DNA of 35,964 nt from an uncultured Blautia sp. (GTDB lineage Bacteria; Bacillota; Clostridia; Lachnospirales; Lachnospiraceae): assembly GCF_934424005.1 (NCBI RefSeq), contig NZ_CAKRXI010000032.1:1-35964 (forward strand), given 5' to 3'. The notes under the pieces are model-generated. The model was given only the letters and a program-made list of their open reading frames with translations, was not told where the DNA came from and searched no databases. Made by a program: the position numbers and the translations under genes. Below are positions 8,384-16,325 of the stretch, in pieces. The number at the start of each line of letters is the position of its first letter. Positions within the stretch are counted from its first letter, which is position 1.

Positions 8384-8893
8384 ATGAAAAATAATCTTAT
8401 TGATGCTAGTCAGTTAGAATTAGAAGATAAAGTAGTGTCAATCAAACGTGTTACCAAGGTTGTTAAAGGTGGCCGTAACTTCCGTTTCACAGCTTTGGTT
8501 GTTGTAGGTGACGGCAACGGACATGTTGGTGCAGGTTTAGGAAAGGCAGCTGAAATTCCGGAAGCTATCCGCAAAGGAAAAGAAGATGCCATGAAAAAAC
8601 TGGTTACAGTTGCAAGAGATGAGAACAATTCCATCACTCATGACTATGTAGGTAAATTCGGAAGTGCTGAAATGCTTCTGAAACGTGCTCCGGAAGGTAC
8701 TGGAGTTATCGCTGGTGGTCCAGCCCGTGCAGTCATCGAGCTTGCAGGAATCAAAAACATCCGTACAAAATGTATGGGATCCAGAAATAAACAGAACGTA
8801 GTTCTGGCTACTATCGAAGGATTAAGCAAACTGAAAACTCCGGAAGAAGTTGCAAAACTTCGCGGAAAATCTGTAGAAGAGATTCTGGCATAA
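8384..8893 (+). CDS. rpsE: 30S ribosomal protein S5
   Basis: The 169-residue product has the double-stranded RNA-binding-like N-terminal domain with [20 protein letters not shown] (about residues 27-46) and the second domain with [19 protein letters not shown]5 shapes the decoding centre and mRNA entry. GGGAGGAAAAAG precedes the ATG. It is closely followed by rpmD. Confidence 0.98.
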   Translation: MKNNLIDASQLELEDKVVSIKRVTKVVKGGRNFRFTALVVVGDGNGHVGAGLGKAAEIPEAIRKGKEDAMKKLVTVARDENNSITHDYVGKFGSAEMLLKRAPEGTGVIAGGPARAVIELAGIKNIRTKCMGSRNKQNVVLATIEGLSKLKTPEEVAKLRGKSVEEILA

Positions 8894-8906
8894 GGAGGAC
8901 AAAATA

Positions 8907-9089
8907 ATGGCAAACACATTAAAAGTTACACTTGTTAAGTCTCCAATCGGTGCAGTTCCGAAACACAAAAAAACTGTAGCAGCTATGGGACTTACAAAAA
9001 TGCACAAAACAGTTGAAATGCCTGACAATGCAGCTACAAGAGGAATGATCCAGCAGATTCAGCATCTTGTAAAAGTAGAAGAAGCATAA
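8907..9089 (+). CDS. rpmD: 50S ribosomal protein L30
   Basis: The 60-residue product MANTLKVTLVKSPIGAVPKH with the HKTVEMPDNAATRGMI block is a bacterial L30 of normal length. It binds the 5S/23S rRNA region of the large subunit. AAGGAGG lies 7 bases before the ATG, directly after the rpsE stop. rplO follows after 39 bases. Confidence 0.97.
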   Translation: MANTLKVTLVKSPIGAVPKHKKTVAAMGLTKMHKTVEMPDNAATRGMIQQIQHLVKVEEA

Positions 9090-9128
9090 TAATTTCCAGA
9101 GATTGAATAATAAAAGGAGGTGCCAAAG

Positions 9129-9569
9129 ATGGAATTATCAAACTTAAGACCAGCAGAAGGTTCTAAACACAGTGATAACTTCAGAAGAGGCCGTGGACAT
9201 GGATCCGGAAACGGTAAAACAGCCGGAAAAGGACACAAAGGACAGTTAGCTCGTTCCGGACATAAGAAACCGGGATTTGAAGGTGGACAGATGCCTTTAT
9301 ACAGACGTCTTCCGAAGAGAGGTTTCAAGAATAGAAATTCTAAAGAAATCATCGCAATCAATGTAGACGTTCTTAATCGTTTCGAAGATGGTACAGATGT
9401 TACCGTTGAAACTTTACTGGAGAGCCGCGCAATTTCCAAAGCCGGAGACGGTGTTAAAATTCTTGGAAACGGTGAGCTGACCAAAAAACTTAATGTAAAA
9501 GTAAATGCTGTCAGCGAAACCGCAAAAGCAAAAATCGAAGCTGCAGGTGGTACAGTAGAGGTGATCTAA
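9129..9569 (+). CDS. rplO: 50S ribosomal protein L15
   Basis: The 146-residue product starts [13 protein letters not shown] and has the Gly-rich N-terminal extension ([19 protein letters not shown]) and the C-terminal globular part. The frame opens with GTG at 9120, but that overlaps AAAGGAGG (9113-9120), so the ATG at 9129 is the start. L15 is a late-assembly 50S protein. The stop TAA shares its last base with the secY ATG. Confidence 0.96.
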   Translation: MELSNLRPAEGSKHSDNFRRGRGHGSGNGKTAGKGHKGQLARSGHKKPGFEGGQMPLYRRLPKRGFKNRNSKEIIAINVDVLNRFEDGTDVTVETLLESRAISKAGDGVKILGNGELTKKLNVKVNAVSETAKAKIEAAGGTVEVI

Positions 9570-10885
9570 TGTTTGAGACTCTTAAAAGTGCTTTTAGAGT
9601 GAAAGAGATGAGACGTAAGCTTCTCTACCTGTTAGCGATGATCTTTGTCATCCGTATAGGTTCGCAGCTTCCCATCCCGGGTGTGGATGGCAGCGTATTC
9701 AAACAGTGGTTCAAGAGCAATACCGGTGATGCATTCAATTTTTTTGATGCATTCACCGGTGGTTCCTTTGAAAGCATGTCTGTTTTTGCGTTGAACATCA
9801 CACCATACATTACATCTTCCATTATTATCCAGCTCTTAACGATTGCAATTCCTGCTCTGGAGGAAATGCACAGAGATGGTGAAGAAGGAAGAAAGAAGAT
9901 GACTGCGATCACCCGTTATGTCACAGTTGGTCTGGCTCTTTTTGAGTCTATTGCCATGACAATCGGATTCAGCCGTGGAAATATCGTAAAAGATATGAAT
10001 TTCTTAAAGGCAGTTGTAGTGATCGTCAGCCTTACAGCCGGTTCTGCTATGCTGATGTGGATCGGTGAACGTATCACAGAAAAAGGTGTTGGAAATGGTA
10101 TTTCTATCGTTCTTGCGGTTAATATCGTATCCAGAATTCCAAGTGATATGACAACTCTTTATGAGAACTTTATTAAGGGAAAAACAATTGCAAAAGGAAT
10201 GCTTGCAGGAGTGATTATTTTTGCAATCATTATGGTTGTAGTTGTATTTGTCCTTATTCTTAATGGAGCAGAGAGAAGGATTCCTGTTCAGTACTCCAAA
10301 AAGATGGTTGGCAGAAAGATGATGGGCGGCCAGGCCACCAACATCCCATTGAAAGTTAACACCGCAGGTGTTATCCCGATCATCTTTGCTTCCTCAATCA
10401 TGTCATTCCCGGGTGTTATCGCCCAGTTTGCCGGTAAGACAAACGGAACAGGCATTGGAAGCGAGATCCTGAGAGGTCTTTCTTCAAGTAACTGGTGTAA
10501 TCCATCCCAGCCACAGTATAGCTGGGGATTGCTTGTATACATTGTACTTTGTGTATTTTTTGCATATTTCTACACTTCCATCACATTTAATCCGCTGGAA
10601 GTTGCAGACAATATCAAAAAGCAGGGTGGTTTTATCCCAGGTATTCGTCCTGGAAAACCAACATCAGACTATTTGACTAAAATGCTTAATTATATTATAT
10701 TTATAGGTGCGGTAGGCCTGATTATTGTGGCAGTAATTCCGTTCTTCTTCAATGGTGTATTTGGAGCACATGTTTCATTTGGTGGAACATCTATCATCAT
10801 CGTCGTTGGTGTTGTTCTTGAAACATTGAAGCAGATCGAGTCTCAGTTGCTTGTCCGCAATTACAAAGGCTTTCTGAACAGCTAA
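9569..10885 (+). CDS. secY: protein translocase subunit SecY
   Basis: The 438-residue integral membrane protein forms the Sec channel with SecE and SecG. Visible features are the N-terminal ELRRKLLY-like segment (KEMRRKLLYLLAMIFVIRIG), the plug-region GGSFESMSVFALNITPYITS, GIGNGIS-like GVGNGISIVLAVNI, the cytoplasmic loop AERRIPVQYSKK and the NPLEVADNIKKQGGFIPGIR loop, within ten hydrophobic segments. The external loop near residues 288-312 contains an NGTGIGSEILRG insertion. It is coupled to rplO by one base and followed by a terminator. Confidence 0.98.
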   Translation: MFETLKSAFRVKEMRRKLLYLLAMIFVIRIGSQLPIPGVDGSVFKQWFKSNTGDAFNFFDAFTGGSFESMSVFALNITPYITSSIIIQLLTIAIPALEEMHRDGEEGRKKMTAITRYVTVGLALFESIAMTIGFSRGNIVKDMNFLKAVVVIVSLTAGSAMLMWIGERITEKGVGNGISIVLAVNIVSRIPSDMTTLYENFIKGKTIAKGMLAGVIIFAIIMVVVVFVLILNGAERRIPVQYSKKMVGRKMMGGQATNIPLKVNTAGVIPIIFASSIMSFPGVIAQFAGKTNGTGIGSEILRGLSSSNWCNPSQPQYSWGLLVYIVLCVFFAYFYTSITFNPLEVADNIKKQGGFIPGIRPGKPTSDYLTKMLNYIIFIGAVGLIIVAVIPFFFNGVFGAHVSFGGTSIIIVVGVVLETLKQIESQLLVRNYKGFLNS

Positions 10886-10889
10886 AACG

Positions 10890-10923
10890 AAGGCTGTGGT
10901 GTGAAAGCATCACAGCCTTTTTT
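10890..10923 (+). terminator. intrinsic terminator between secY and adk
   Basis: AAGGCTGTGGTG (10890-10901) pairs with CATCACAGCCTT (10908-10919), a 12-bp stem with one G-U pair and a TGAAAG loop, and T-run 10918-10923. It is as strong as the end-of-operon terminator although it sits inside the ribosomal cluster, so it probably reduces downstream transcription or ends the spc unit. Confidence 0.85.
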
Positions 10924-10981
10924 GCTTTATGGAAATTTCTATAAAGCCCATGCTTCATAAAGAAAAAGGAGGGTATTTATT

Positions 10982-11626
10982 ATGCGTATTATTATGTTGG
11001 GTGCACCGGGAGCTGGAAAGGGAACACAGGCAAAGAAAATTGCTGAAAAATATGGAATCCCACACATTTCCACCGGGGATATTTTCCGTGCAAACATCAA
11101 GAATGGTACTGAATTAGGGAAAAAAGCAAAGACATATATGGATCAGGGACTTTTGGTACCAGATGAATTAACCTGTGATCTTGTAGTAGACAGAATTCAG
11201 CAGGATGATGCAAAGAACGGATACGTACTGGATGGTTTCCCGAGAACGATTCCTCAGGCAGAATGCCTGACAGCCGCTCTTGACAAACTGGGAAGCAAAA
11301 TTGACTACGCAATTGATGTAGATGTACCGGATGACAATATTGTGAACCGCATGTCAGGAAGAAGAGCATGCCTGAAATGTGGAGCAACTTATCATATTGT
11401 ATATGCTGCACCGAAGGTAGAAAATGTTTGCGATACCTGTGGCGAAAATCTTGTACTCCGTGATGACGATAAACCAGAAACCGTTTCCAAACGTCTGAAG
11501 GTTTATCATGAACAGACACAGCCGCTGATCGACTATTACACAGAACAGGGCGTTTTGAAGACGGTAGACGGAACAGCTGCACTGGATAAAGTATTCCAGG
11601 CAATCGTCGAAATCTTGGGAGAATAA
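10982..11626 (+). CDS. adk: adenylate kinase, zinc-type
   Basis: The 214-residue cytoplasmic enzyme interconverts ATP + AMP and 2 ADP. It shows the P-loop GAPGAGKGT (residues 7-15), the AMP-binding [10 protein letters not shown] and DGFPRT (84-89) motifs, and a LID domain with four Cys (C130, C133, C150, C153) that form a structural zinc site, as in Gram-positive adenylate kinases. AAAGGAGGG precedes the ATG. No clear promoter was seen between the upstream terminator and the gene. map starts 2 bases after its stop. Confidence 0.97.
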   Translation: MRIIMLGAPGAGKGTQAKKIAEKYGIPHISTGDIFRANIKNGTELGKKAKTYMDQGLLVPDELTCDLVVDRIQQDDAKNGYVLDGFPRTIPQAECLTAALDKLGSKIDYAIDVDVPDDNIVNRMSGRRACLKCGATYHIVYAAPKVENVCDTCGENLVLRDDDKPETVSKRLKVYHEQTQPLIDYYTEQGVLKTVDGTAALDKVFQAIVEILGE

Positions 11627-11628
11627 AG

Positions 11629-12384
11629 ATGTCAGTTTCTATTAAGTCAGAACATGAAATTGAGCTTATGAGACATGCCGGTCATTTACTGGAACAGGTT
11701 CACGATGAACTGGCTTCTCACATTAAGCCGGGAATCAGCACAAAAGAACTGGATCGAATTGGTGAGGATATGATCCGCTCTATGGGCTGCATTCCGAACT
11801 TTAAAAATTATCAGGGCTTTCCAGCATCATTTTGCATCAGTCTGAATGATGAAGTCGTACATGGAATCCCGTCCAGACAGAAGATCATCCAGGAAGGCGA
11901 TCTTGTAAAGATTGATGCCGGACTGATCTATAAAGGATATCATTCAGATGCAGCGCGTACTTATGCAGTCGGTGAGGTATCTCCGGAAGCAAAACAGCTG
12001 ATGGAAGTTACAAAACAGAGCTTTTTTGAAGGAATCAAATTTGCAAAAGCCGGAAATCATCTGAACGATATTTCCAAGGCAATTGGTGCATATGCTGCAA
12101 AGTTCAACTACGGAATCGTACGTGACCTGGTAGGACACGGAATCGGAACTCATCTTCATGAAGATCCGCAGATCCCGAATTTCCCACAGAAACGTAGAGG
12201 CATCAAGCTGATGCCGGGTATGACACTTGCAATCGAACCGATGATCAATCTTGGTCGCGCAGATGTAGCGTGGGAAGATGATGAGTGGACGGTTGTAACG
12301 ATGGACGGTTCACTTTCTGCACATTATGAAAACACCATTCTGATCACGGATGGAGAACCGGAAATTCTGACTCTTACAAAATGA
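11629..12384 (+). CDS. map: methionine aminopeptidase, type I
   Basis: The 251-residue enzyme removes the initiator Met from nascent proteins. The five metal ligands of the pita-bread fold are visible: D96, D107 (HSDAARTY), H170 (VGHGIGTHLHEDP), E203 (LAIEPM) and E234 (HYENTILI), together with the conserved H78 (DEVVHGIP). It lacks the N-terminal zinc-finger extension found in some type I enzymes. It follows adk by 2 bases, with GGGAG in the adk end as ribosome-binding site, and precedes infA by 22 bases. Confidence 0.97.
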   Translation: MSVSIKSEHEIELMRHAGHLLEQVHDELASHIKPGISTKELDRIGEDMIRSMGCIPNFKNYQGFPASFCISLNDEVVHGIPSRQKIIQEGDLVKIDAGLIYKGYHSDAARTYAVGEVSPEAKQLMEVTKQSFFEGIKFAKAGNHLNDISKAIGAYAAKFNYGIVRDLVGHGIGTHLHEDPQIPNFPQKRRGIKLMPGMTLAIEPMINLGRADVAWEDDEWTVVTMDGSLSAHYENTILITDGEPEILTLTK

Positions 12385-12406
12385 CAGATGACACAGGAGG
12401 TTTATA

Positions 12407-12625
12407 ATGTCTAAAGCAGATGTAATCGAAGTGGAAGGTACTGTATTAGAGAAGCTGCCTAATGCGATGTTCAAAGTAGAACTGGAAAACAAGCATGTAG
12501 TGCTGGCACATATCAGCGGAAAGCTGCGTATGAACTTTATCCGTATTCTTCCTGGAGATAAAGTAACAATAGAACTTTCTCCATATGATCTTTCTAAGGG
12601 ACGTATTATCTGGAGAGACAAATAA
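12407..12625 (+). CDS. infA: translation initiation factor IF-1
   Basis: The 72-residue product [20 protein letters not shown] with the [30 protein letters not shown] segment is the S1/OB-fold IF-1, which occupies the A site during initiation. ACAGGAGG lies before the ATG. Its stop is followed by the G/C-rich hairpins at 12629-12717. Confidence 0.98.
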   Translation: MSKADVIEVEGTVLEKLPNAMFKVELENKHVVLAHISGKLRMNFIRILPGDKVTIELSPYDLSKGRIIWRDK

Positions 12626-12628
12626 AGA

Positions 12629-12677
12629 TTTGAGGGGGACAGGCTCACAGTTGCGAAGGCCGCATGTCCCCCTCAAA
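12629..12677 (+). other. 13-bp perfect G/C-rich hairpin after infA
   Basis: TTTGAGGGGGACA (12629-12641) pairs perfectly with TGTCCCCCTCAAA (12665-12677). Its arms are also complementary to those of the next hairpin, so the two structures can exchange partners: the 5' arm can pair with TCCCCCTC at 12679-12686. This layout resembles an attenuator with an alternative (antiterminator) fold, although no ligand-binding domain is recognised. Confidence 0.6.
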
Positions 12678-12717
12678 CTCCCCCTCTTGGCCACGCTGCC
12701 TGCAGGGGGAGTTTTTT
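12676..12717 (+). terminator. intrinsic terminator after infA
   Basis: AACTCCCCCT (12676-12685) pairs with AGGGGGAGTT (12704-12713); six T residues follow at 12712-12717. It shares two bases with the preceding hairpin, so the two cannot both form fully. It would end the secY/adk-map-infA transcript before the long gap to rpmJ. Confidence 0.8.
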
Positions 12718-12891
12718 CATTTATGAAGATTACAAAATATTAAGCTGACTAAATATAAAAGTTATCGACATGATCCTGGATTCGACCTTATCGAAGTATG
12801 CAGGCTAAGCCGATCAATTATATTTCTTATATATTAAGTAAGCCGTAGGCGGTCAGCGACCAGCTACCGTCCTCGACAACCCATCAGTTGC
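12718..12891. other. non-coding stretch with no recognised content
   Basis: This AT-rich part of the infA-rpmJ gap has no supported ORF and no known RNA family that I recognise. Small local stems are possible (GGTCAGCGACC at 12851-12861; GGCTAAGCC near 12812). It leads directly into the large palindrome. Confidence 0.4.
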
Positions 12892-13115
12892 TATGTATTC
12901 AAATATTACAGCCAGGAGATAGAAGGATGGTACTTCCAGACGGTAAACGAAGATTTCGTCGCGAGTTTTGTGCTAGCTGATGCCACCGAACGCACTGTCT
13001 GAGGCGAAGCCGAGTTTGCGTGAATGGCATCAAACAAGCGCACGAAACGAGCAGAAATCGCAGTGTGTCTGGAAGTACCATCCTTCTCATCTCCGTAACG
13101 TAATATTTCTACATA
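12892..13115. repeat. 224-nt imperfect palindrome (long hairpin, MITE-like)
   Basis: The ends TATGTA (12892-12897) and TACATA (13110-13115) pair; AAATATTAC (12901-12909) pairs with GTAATATTT (13100-13108). The best block is 21 bp perfect, 12921-12941 with 13067-13087 (it includes GGATGGTACTTCCAGAC). Pairing continues imperfectly inward (GATTTC, TGATGCCA with TGGCATCA, ACGCA with TGCGT) to a GGCGAAGCC tip. There is no supported ORF. It may be a non-autonomous mobile element or a long structured RNA; flanking target duplication is not clear. Confidence 0.7.
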
Positions 13116-13154
13116 CAATCAAAAAAAAAATTAACAAAAATTTAAAATTAGGGC

Positions 13155-13183
13155 TTGCATAATTTAATCGACAGTGTTAATAT
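13155..13183 (+). promoter_or_regulatory. sigma-A promoter for rpmJ and the alpha genes
   Basis: TTGCAT (13155-13160) and TAATAT (13178-13183) are separated by 17 bases, and a poly-A/AT-rich stretch lies upstream (13121-13150), like an UP element. Initiation near 13190 would give a leader of about 68 bases for rpmJ. It explains how transcription restarts after the terminator downstream of infA. Confidence 0.7.
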
Positions 13184-13257
13184 ATCATATGTACGCGCAA
13201 AGACTGTGTGTATGAACTGCAGATTCAAGCCTATATTACGGAAAAGGAGGATTTCCA

Positions 13258-13371
13258 GTGAAAGTAAGATCATCTGTAAAGCCGATCTGCGAAAAATGCA
13301 AGATCATCAAAAGAAAAGGATCTATCAGAGTAATCTGTGAAAATCCAAAACACAAACAGCGTCAGGGTTAA
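13258..13371 (+). CDS. rpmJ: 50S ribosomal protein L36
   Basis: A 37-residue product starting at [23 protein letters not shown] and then [17 protein letters not shown], is the zinc-ribbon form of L36 with ligands C11, C14, C27 and H32. It packs into the 50S subunit near the factor-binding site. AAAAGGAGG lies 8 bases before the GTG. Its position between infA and rpsM is the usual Firmicutes order. The gene is short and easily missed. Confidence 0.96.
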   Translation: MKVRSSVKPICEKCKIIKRKGSIRVICENPKHKQRQG

Positions 13372-13660
13372 TTGACAAGTTTGTGAAACGTGCGGCTGCA
13401 GTTTGATACACCCGGAAGGGTTGTTCGAACTGTTTTAATATCTTATTAAAGAAGCATGTATTGCCTAATACCGAGAGGCAACAGCGTCCGTGAGGACACA
13501 ATTTCGGAAAGGTCGCTTTACGCCAAAAGCGGCTGGGTGTTTTACCGAGGCACCCCAATTAGGAAACTAAAAAATCAGGAAGCTTGTGAAGATATACCCC
13601 ATTTCACCTTGCGAGACAGCAAGTGGTATAATTCAGAAGACTATCCAAAAAGAAAATGGA
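13372..13660 (+). ncRNA. structured leader of rpsM (unrecognised)
   Basis: The 300-base gap folds into a row of hairpins: ACCC/GGGT with a GGAA loop (about 13410-13421), TTTAATA/TATTAAA, TGCCT/AGGCA (13462-13466/13476-13480), GTCC/GGAC with a GTGA loop (13486-13497), CGCTTT/AAAGCG (13514-13519/13526-13531) and GGGTG/CACCC (13535-13539/13551-13555). The loops of the TGCCT and GGGTG hairpins share TACCGAG. It does not match T-box, ydaO, S4-leader or other leaders I know. It could be a ribosomal-protein binding site controlling the alpha genes; this is inference. Confidence 0.45.
13603..13632 (+). promoter_or_regulatory. possible extended -10 promoter for rpsM
   Basis: TGGTATAAT (13624-13632) is an extended -10 element; TTCACC (13603-13608) with 18-base spacing is a weak -35. 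Transcription would start near 13639, about 33 bases before rpsM, and would skip the structured leader. Confidence 0.4.
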
Positions 13661-13671
13661 GGAAACAGTAC

Positions 13672-14040
13672 ATGGCTCGTATAGCTGGTGTAGACTTACC
13701 AAGAGACAAACGTATCGAAATCGGCCTTACCTATATCTATGGTATCGGCAGAACAAGCGCTGACAAAATTCTTGCTCAGGCAGGTGTAAATCCTGACATT
13801 CGTGTCAGAGACCTGACAGATGATGATGTTAAGAAAATCAGTGCTGTAATTGATGAAACAATGACAGTTGAAGGTGATCTTCGTCGTGAAATCGCTCTGA
13901 ATATCAAGAGACTGCAGGAAATCGGATGCTACAGAGGTATCCGTCATCGTAAAGGACTTCCGGTTCGTGGCCAGAAGACCAAAACAAACGCTAGAACACG
14001 CAAAGGTCCTAAGAGAACCGTTGCAAATAAGAAGAAATAA
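13672..14040 (+). CDS. rpsM: 30S ribosomal protein S13
   Basis: The 122-residue product starts [20 protein letters not shown] and includes the helix-two-turn-helix ([12 protein letters not shown]) and the basic tail [18 protein letters not shown] that contacts P-site tRNA. The frame is open upstream to 13456, but AATGGAGGAAACAG points to the ATG at 13672 and the upstream part is structured leader. It is the first alpha-operon gene; the following 166-base gap contains the repeat pair D/C. Confidence 0.97.
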   Translation: MARIAGVDLPRDKRIEIGLTYIYGIGRTSADKILAQAGVNPDIRVRDLTDDDVKKISAVIDETMTVEGDLRREIALNIKRLQEIGCYRGIRHRKGLPVRGQKTKTNARTRKGPKRTVANKKK

Positions 14041-14043
14041 TGA

Positions 14044-14086
14044 TCACTTAACGAATGCAAATGTAAATGCAGCATGAGTTTAGTGA
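14044..14086 (+). repeat. hairpin repeat unit D (first unit of pair 3)
   Basis: The core is 14047-14083: CTTAAC, GA, ATGC, AA, AT, GTAA loop, AT, GCA, GCAT, GA, GTTTAG. Compared with units A to C, T-A at the base of the arm is replaced by C-G, and both inner stems are changed but still pair (ATGC/GCAT, AT/AT). TCA/TGA extends the outer stem. Confidence 0.82.
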
Positions 14087-14093
14087 GAATATT

Positions 14094-14151
14094 GTTCGAA
14101 GGAACTTAATGAAGGCAAGCGTAAGCGCAGGCTGAATTTAGTGAATCGAAC
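14094..14151 (+). repeat. hairpin repeat unit C (second unit of pair 3)
   Basis: The core is 14105-14141: CTTAAT, GA, AGGC, AA, GC, GTAA loop, GC, GCA, GGCT, GA, ATTTAG. The inner stem AGGC/GGCT has one G-G mismatch. The core starts 58 bases after that of unit D, the same period as A to B. An outer stem GTTCGA (14094-14099) with TCGAAC (14146-14151) encloses it, as for units B and E. Confidence 0.8.
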
Positions 14152-14206
14152 TTCCTTATGAATCAAATAGACTATTATATAAAGGAAAGTGTAGGTTAGT
14201 TTTAAA

Positions 14207-14602
14207 ATGGCAAAGACAACCAGAAAAGCGACAACAAAACGTCGTGTTAAGAAAAACGTTGAACACGGACAGGCACATATCCAGTCTTCTTTTAACAACA
14301 CAATTGTTACTCTGACAGACAGCGAAGGAAACGCTCTTTCATGGGCAAGTGCTGGTGGTCTGGGATTTAGAGGTTCAAGAAAATCTACCCCTTATGCAGC
14401 ACAGATGGCAGCTGAGACTGCAACAAAAGCTGCTTTAATTCATGGTTTAAAAACTGTTGATGTTATGGTTAAAGGACCAGGATCAGGACGTGAAGCTGCA
14501 ATCCGTGCACTTCAGGCATGTGGTCTTGAAGTAACAAGTATCCGTGACGTAACACCGGTTCCGCACAACGGATGCCGTCCACCAAAACGCAGAAGAGTCT
14601 AA
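14207..14602 (+). CDS. rpsK: 30S ribosomal protein S11
   Basis: The 131-residue product has [19 protein letters not shown] near the N-terminus, [18 protein letters not shown], and the C-terminal [14 protein letters not shown] typical of S11, which lies on the 30S platform. Unlike its neighbours it lacks a clean AGGAGG: AAAGGAAAG ends 17 bases before the ATG and a weak TAGG lies nearer. The gap before it holds repeat units D and C, so insertion may have displaced the original leader. Confidence 0.97.
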   Translation: MAKTTRKATTKRRVKKNVEHGQAHIQSSFNNTIVTLTDSEGNALSWASAGGLGFRGSRKSTPYAAQMAAETATKAALIHGLKTVDVMVKGPGSGREAAIRALQACGLEVTSIRDVTPVPHNGCRPPKRRRV

Positions 14603-14621
14603 TTTTAGGAGGTAGCTTGAA

Positions 14622-15215
14622 ATGGCAGTAAATAGAGTTCCTGTTCTGAAAAGATGCAGATCCCTCGGCCTGGATCCGATTTATTTAGGAATTGATAAAA
14701 AATCTACAAGACAGTTAAAACGTGCAAACAGAAAAATGTCTGAGTACGGTTTACAGTTAAGAGAAAAACAGAAAGCAAAATTCATCTACGGAGTTCTGGA
14801 AAAACCTTTCCACAACTACTACAACAAAGCTGACAGAATGCCAGGCCAGACTGGTGAAAACCTTATGGTTCTTCTGGAGAGCAGACTTGACAACGTAGTA
14901 TTCCGTATGGGTCTTGCCAGAACCAGACGTGAAGCTCGTCAGATCGTTGACCATAAGCATGTACTTGTAAACGGAAAATGTGTAAACATTCCGTCTTACC
15001 TTGTAAAAGCTGGTGATACAGTTGAAATCAAAGAAAAATGCAAAGGTTCTGAAAGATACAAAGGAATTCTGGAAGTAACAGGTGGAAGACTTGTTCCGGA
15101 ATGGCTTGATGTAAATCAGGAAGCTTTAAGCGGAACTGTAAAAGAACTTCCAAGAAGAGAAGCAATCGATGTTCCGGTTAACGAAATGCTTATCGTCGAG
15201 CTGTATTCTAAATAA
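14622..15215 (+). CDS. rpsD: 30S ribosomal protein S4
   Basis: The 197-residue product starts MAVNRVPVLKRCRSLGLDPIY-like and contains the S4 RNA-binding domain (SRLDNVVFRMGLARTRREARQ and the VLVNGKCVNIPSYLVKAGD block, about residues 87-145). S4 nucleates 16S 5'-domain assembly. Many Firmicutes carry rpsD elsewhere with its own S4 leader; here it is inside the alpha operon, after TTAGGAGGTAG, without a visible leader. The N-terminal zinc Cys motif is absent (only one Cys near residue 12). Confidence 0.97.
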   Translation: MAVNRVPVLKRCRSLGLDPIYLGIDKKSTRQLKRANRKMSEYGLQLREKQKAKFIYGVLEKPFHNYYNKADRMPGQTGENLMVLLESRLDNVVFRMGLARTRREARQIVDHKHVLVNGKCVNIPSYLVKAGDTVEIKEKCKGSERYKGILEVTGGRLVPEWLDVNQEALSGTVKELPRREAIDVPVNEMLIVELYSK

Positions 15216-15271
15216 TGCATTTTAAATTAAATACCCTCAAATGTTGACAAACCCAGAAGGAGGGACTTATA

Positions 15272-16231
15272 GTGTTTGATTTTAATAAACCAAAAATCGA
15301 AATTACGGAAATTTCCGAAGATAAAAAATTTGGCAGATTCGTTGTAGAGCCTCTCGAAAGAGGATATGGAACTACACTTGGTAATTCTCTCAGAAGAATT
15401 ATGCTGTCATCCCTCCCGGGAGCAGCAGTCAGCCAGGTTAAGATTGATGGTGTCCTTCATGAATTCAGCTCTATTCCGGGCGTGAAAGAGGACGTTTCAG
15501 AAATCATCATGAATCTGAAAAGCCTTGCTATCAAAAATAACAGTACCGACAATGAACCAAAGACCGCATATATCGAGTGTGAGGGCAAAGGTGTCGTAAC
15601 TGCTGCTGATATTCAGGCAGATCAGGATATCGAAATCATGAATCCAGATCAGGTCATTGCTACTCTGAACGGTGGCAAAGACTGCAGACTGGCTATGGAG
15701 CTTACAATCACACGTGGACGTGGATATGTAAGCGCTGACAAGGGCAAAACAGACGATATGCCGATCGGTGTACTCGCTGTAGATGCAATCTATACTCCGG
15801 TTGACCGAGTAAACATGATTGTTCAGAATACCCGTGTTGGTCAGATCACTGATTACGATAAACTTACATTGGATGTATATACCAATGGTACACTGGATCC
15901 GGATGAGGCTGTCAGCCTTGCTGCTAAGGTACTGAGCGAACATCTCAGCCTTTTCATTGACCTTTCTGAGAATGCAAAGACTGCAGAAGTCATGATCGAG
16001 AAAGAAGACAATGAAAAAGAAAAAGTTCTTGAAATGAGCATTGATGAGCTTGAACTTTCCGTTCGTTCTTATAACTGCCTGAAGAGAGCCGGTATCAATA
16101 CAGTAGAAGAACTTTGCAACAAAACTTCTGATGACATGATGAAGGTTCGTAACCTTGGTCGTAAGTCCTTAGAAGAAGTACTTGCTAAACTGAAAGAACT
16201 GGGATTACAGCTTCAGCCGACTGAAGAGTAA
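15272..16231 (+). CDS. rpoA: DNA-directed RNA polymerase subunit alpha
   Basis: The 319-residue product starts at GTG, 9 bases after AGAAGGAGGG. The N-terminal dimerisation domain includes [20 protein letters not shown] (about residues 31-50), and the C-terminal domain (from about 245) has the helix-hairpin-helix motif [17 protein letters not shown] and [14 protein letters not shown] that binds UP elements and activators. The alpha dimer nucleates polymerase assembly. Confidence 0.98.
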   Translation: MFDFNKPKIEITEISEDKKFGRFVVEPLERGYGTTLGNSLRRIMLSSLPGAAVSQVKIDGVLHEFSSIPGVKEDVSEIIMNLKSLAIKNNSTDNEPKTAYIECEGKGVVTAADIQADQDIEIMNPDQVIATLNGGKDCRLAMELTITRGRGYVSADKGKTDDMPIGVLAVDAIYTPVDRVNMIVQNTRVGQITDYDKLTLDVYTNGTLDPDEAVSLAAKVLSEHLSLFIDLSENAKTAEVMIEKEDNEKEKVLEMSIDELELSVRSYNCLKRAGINTVEELCNKTSDDMMKVRNLGRKSLEEVLAKLKELGLQLQPTEE

Positions 16232-16325
16232 TTTCATTCAGCAAATATGAGCGGGGATGCCTAAGCATTTATACAGTAAGACCGAACAAGCATGTATGAA
16301 TGTCCCGCAGATGGAGGAAAATAAA

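Noticed and set aside
12899..13162. Short ORFs in the infA-rpmJ gap
   Set aside because: They arise within the two arms of the palindrome on both strands, have no ribosome-binding sites and no family-like sequence.
13372..13377. TTGACA right after rpmJ
   Set aside because: No acceptable -10 element at 16-19 bases; not called as a promoter.
13531..13560. T-box-like GGGTG...ACCG stretch in the rpsM leader
   Set aside because: The T-box consensus, specifier loop and a following terminator are missing, and the downstream gene is a ribosomal protein.
15244..15273. TTGACA with TATAGT 18 bases later, just before rpoA
   Set aside because: The -10 overlaps the GTG start of rpoA, so transcription would begin inside the gene; a chance match.
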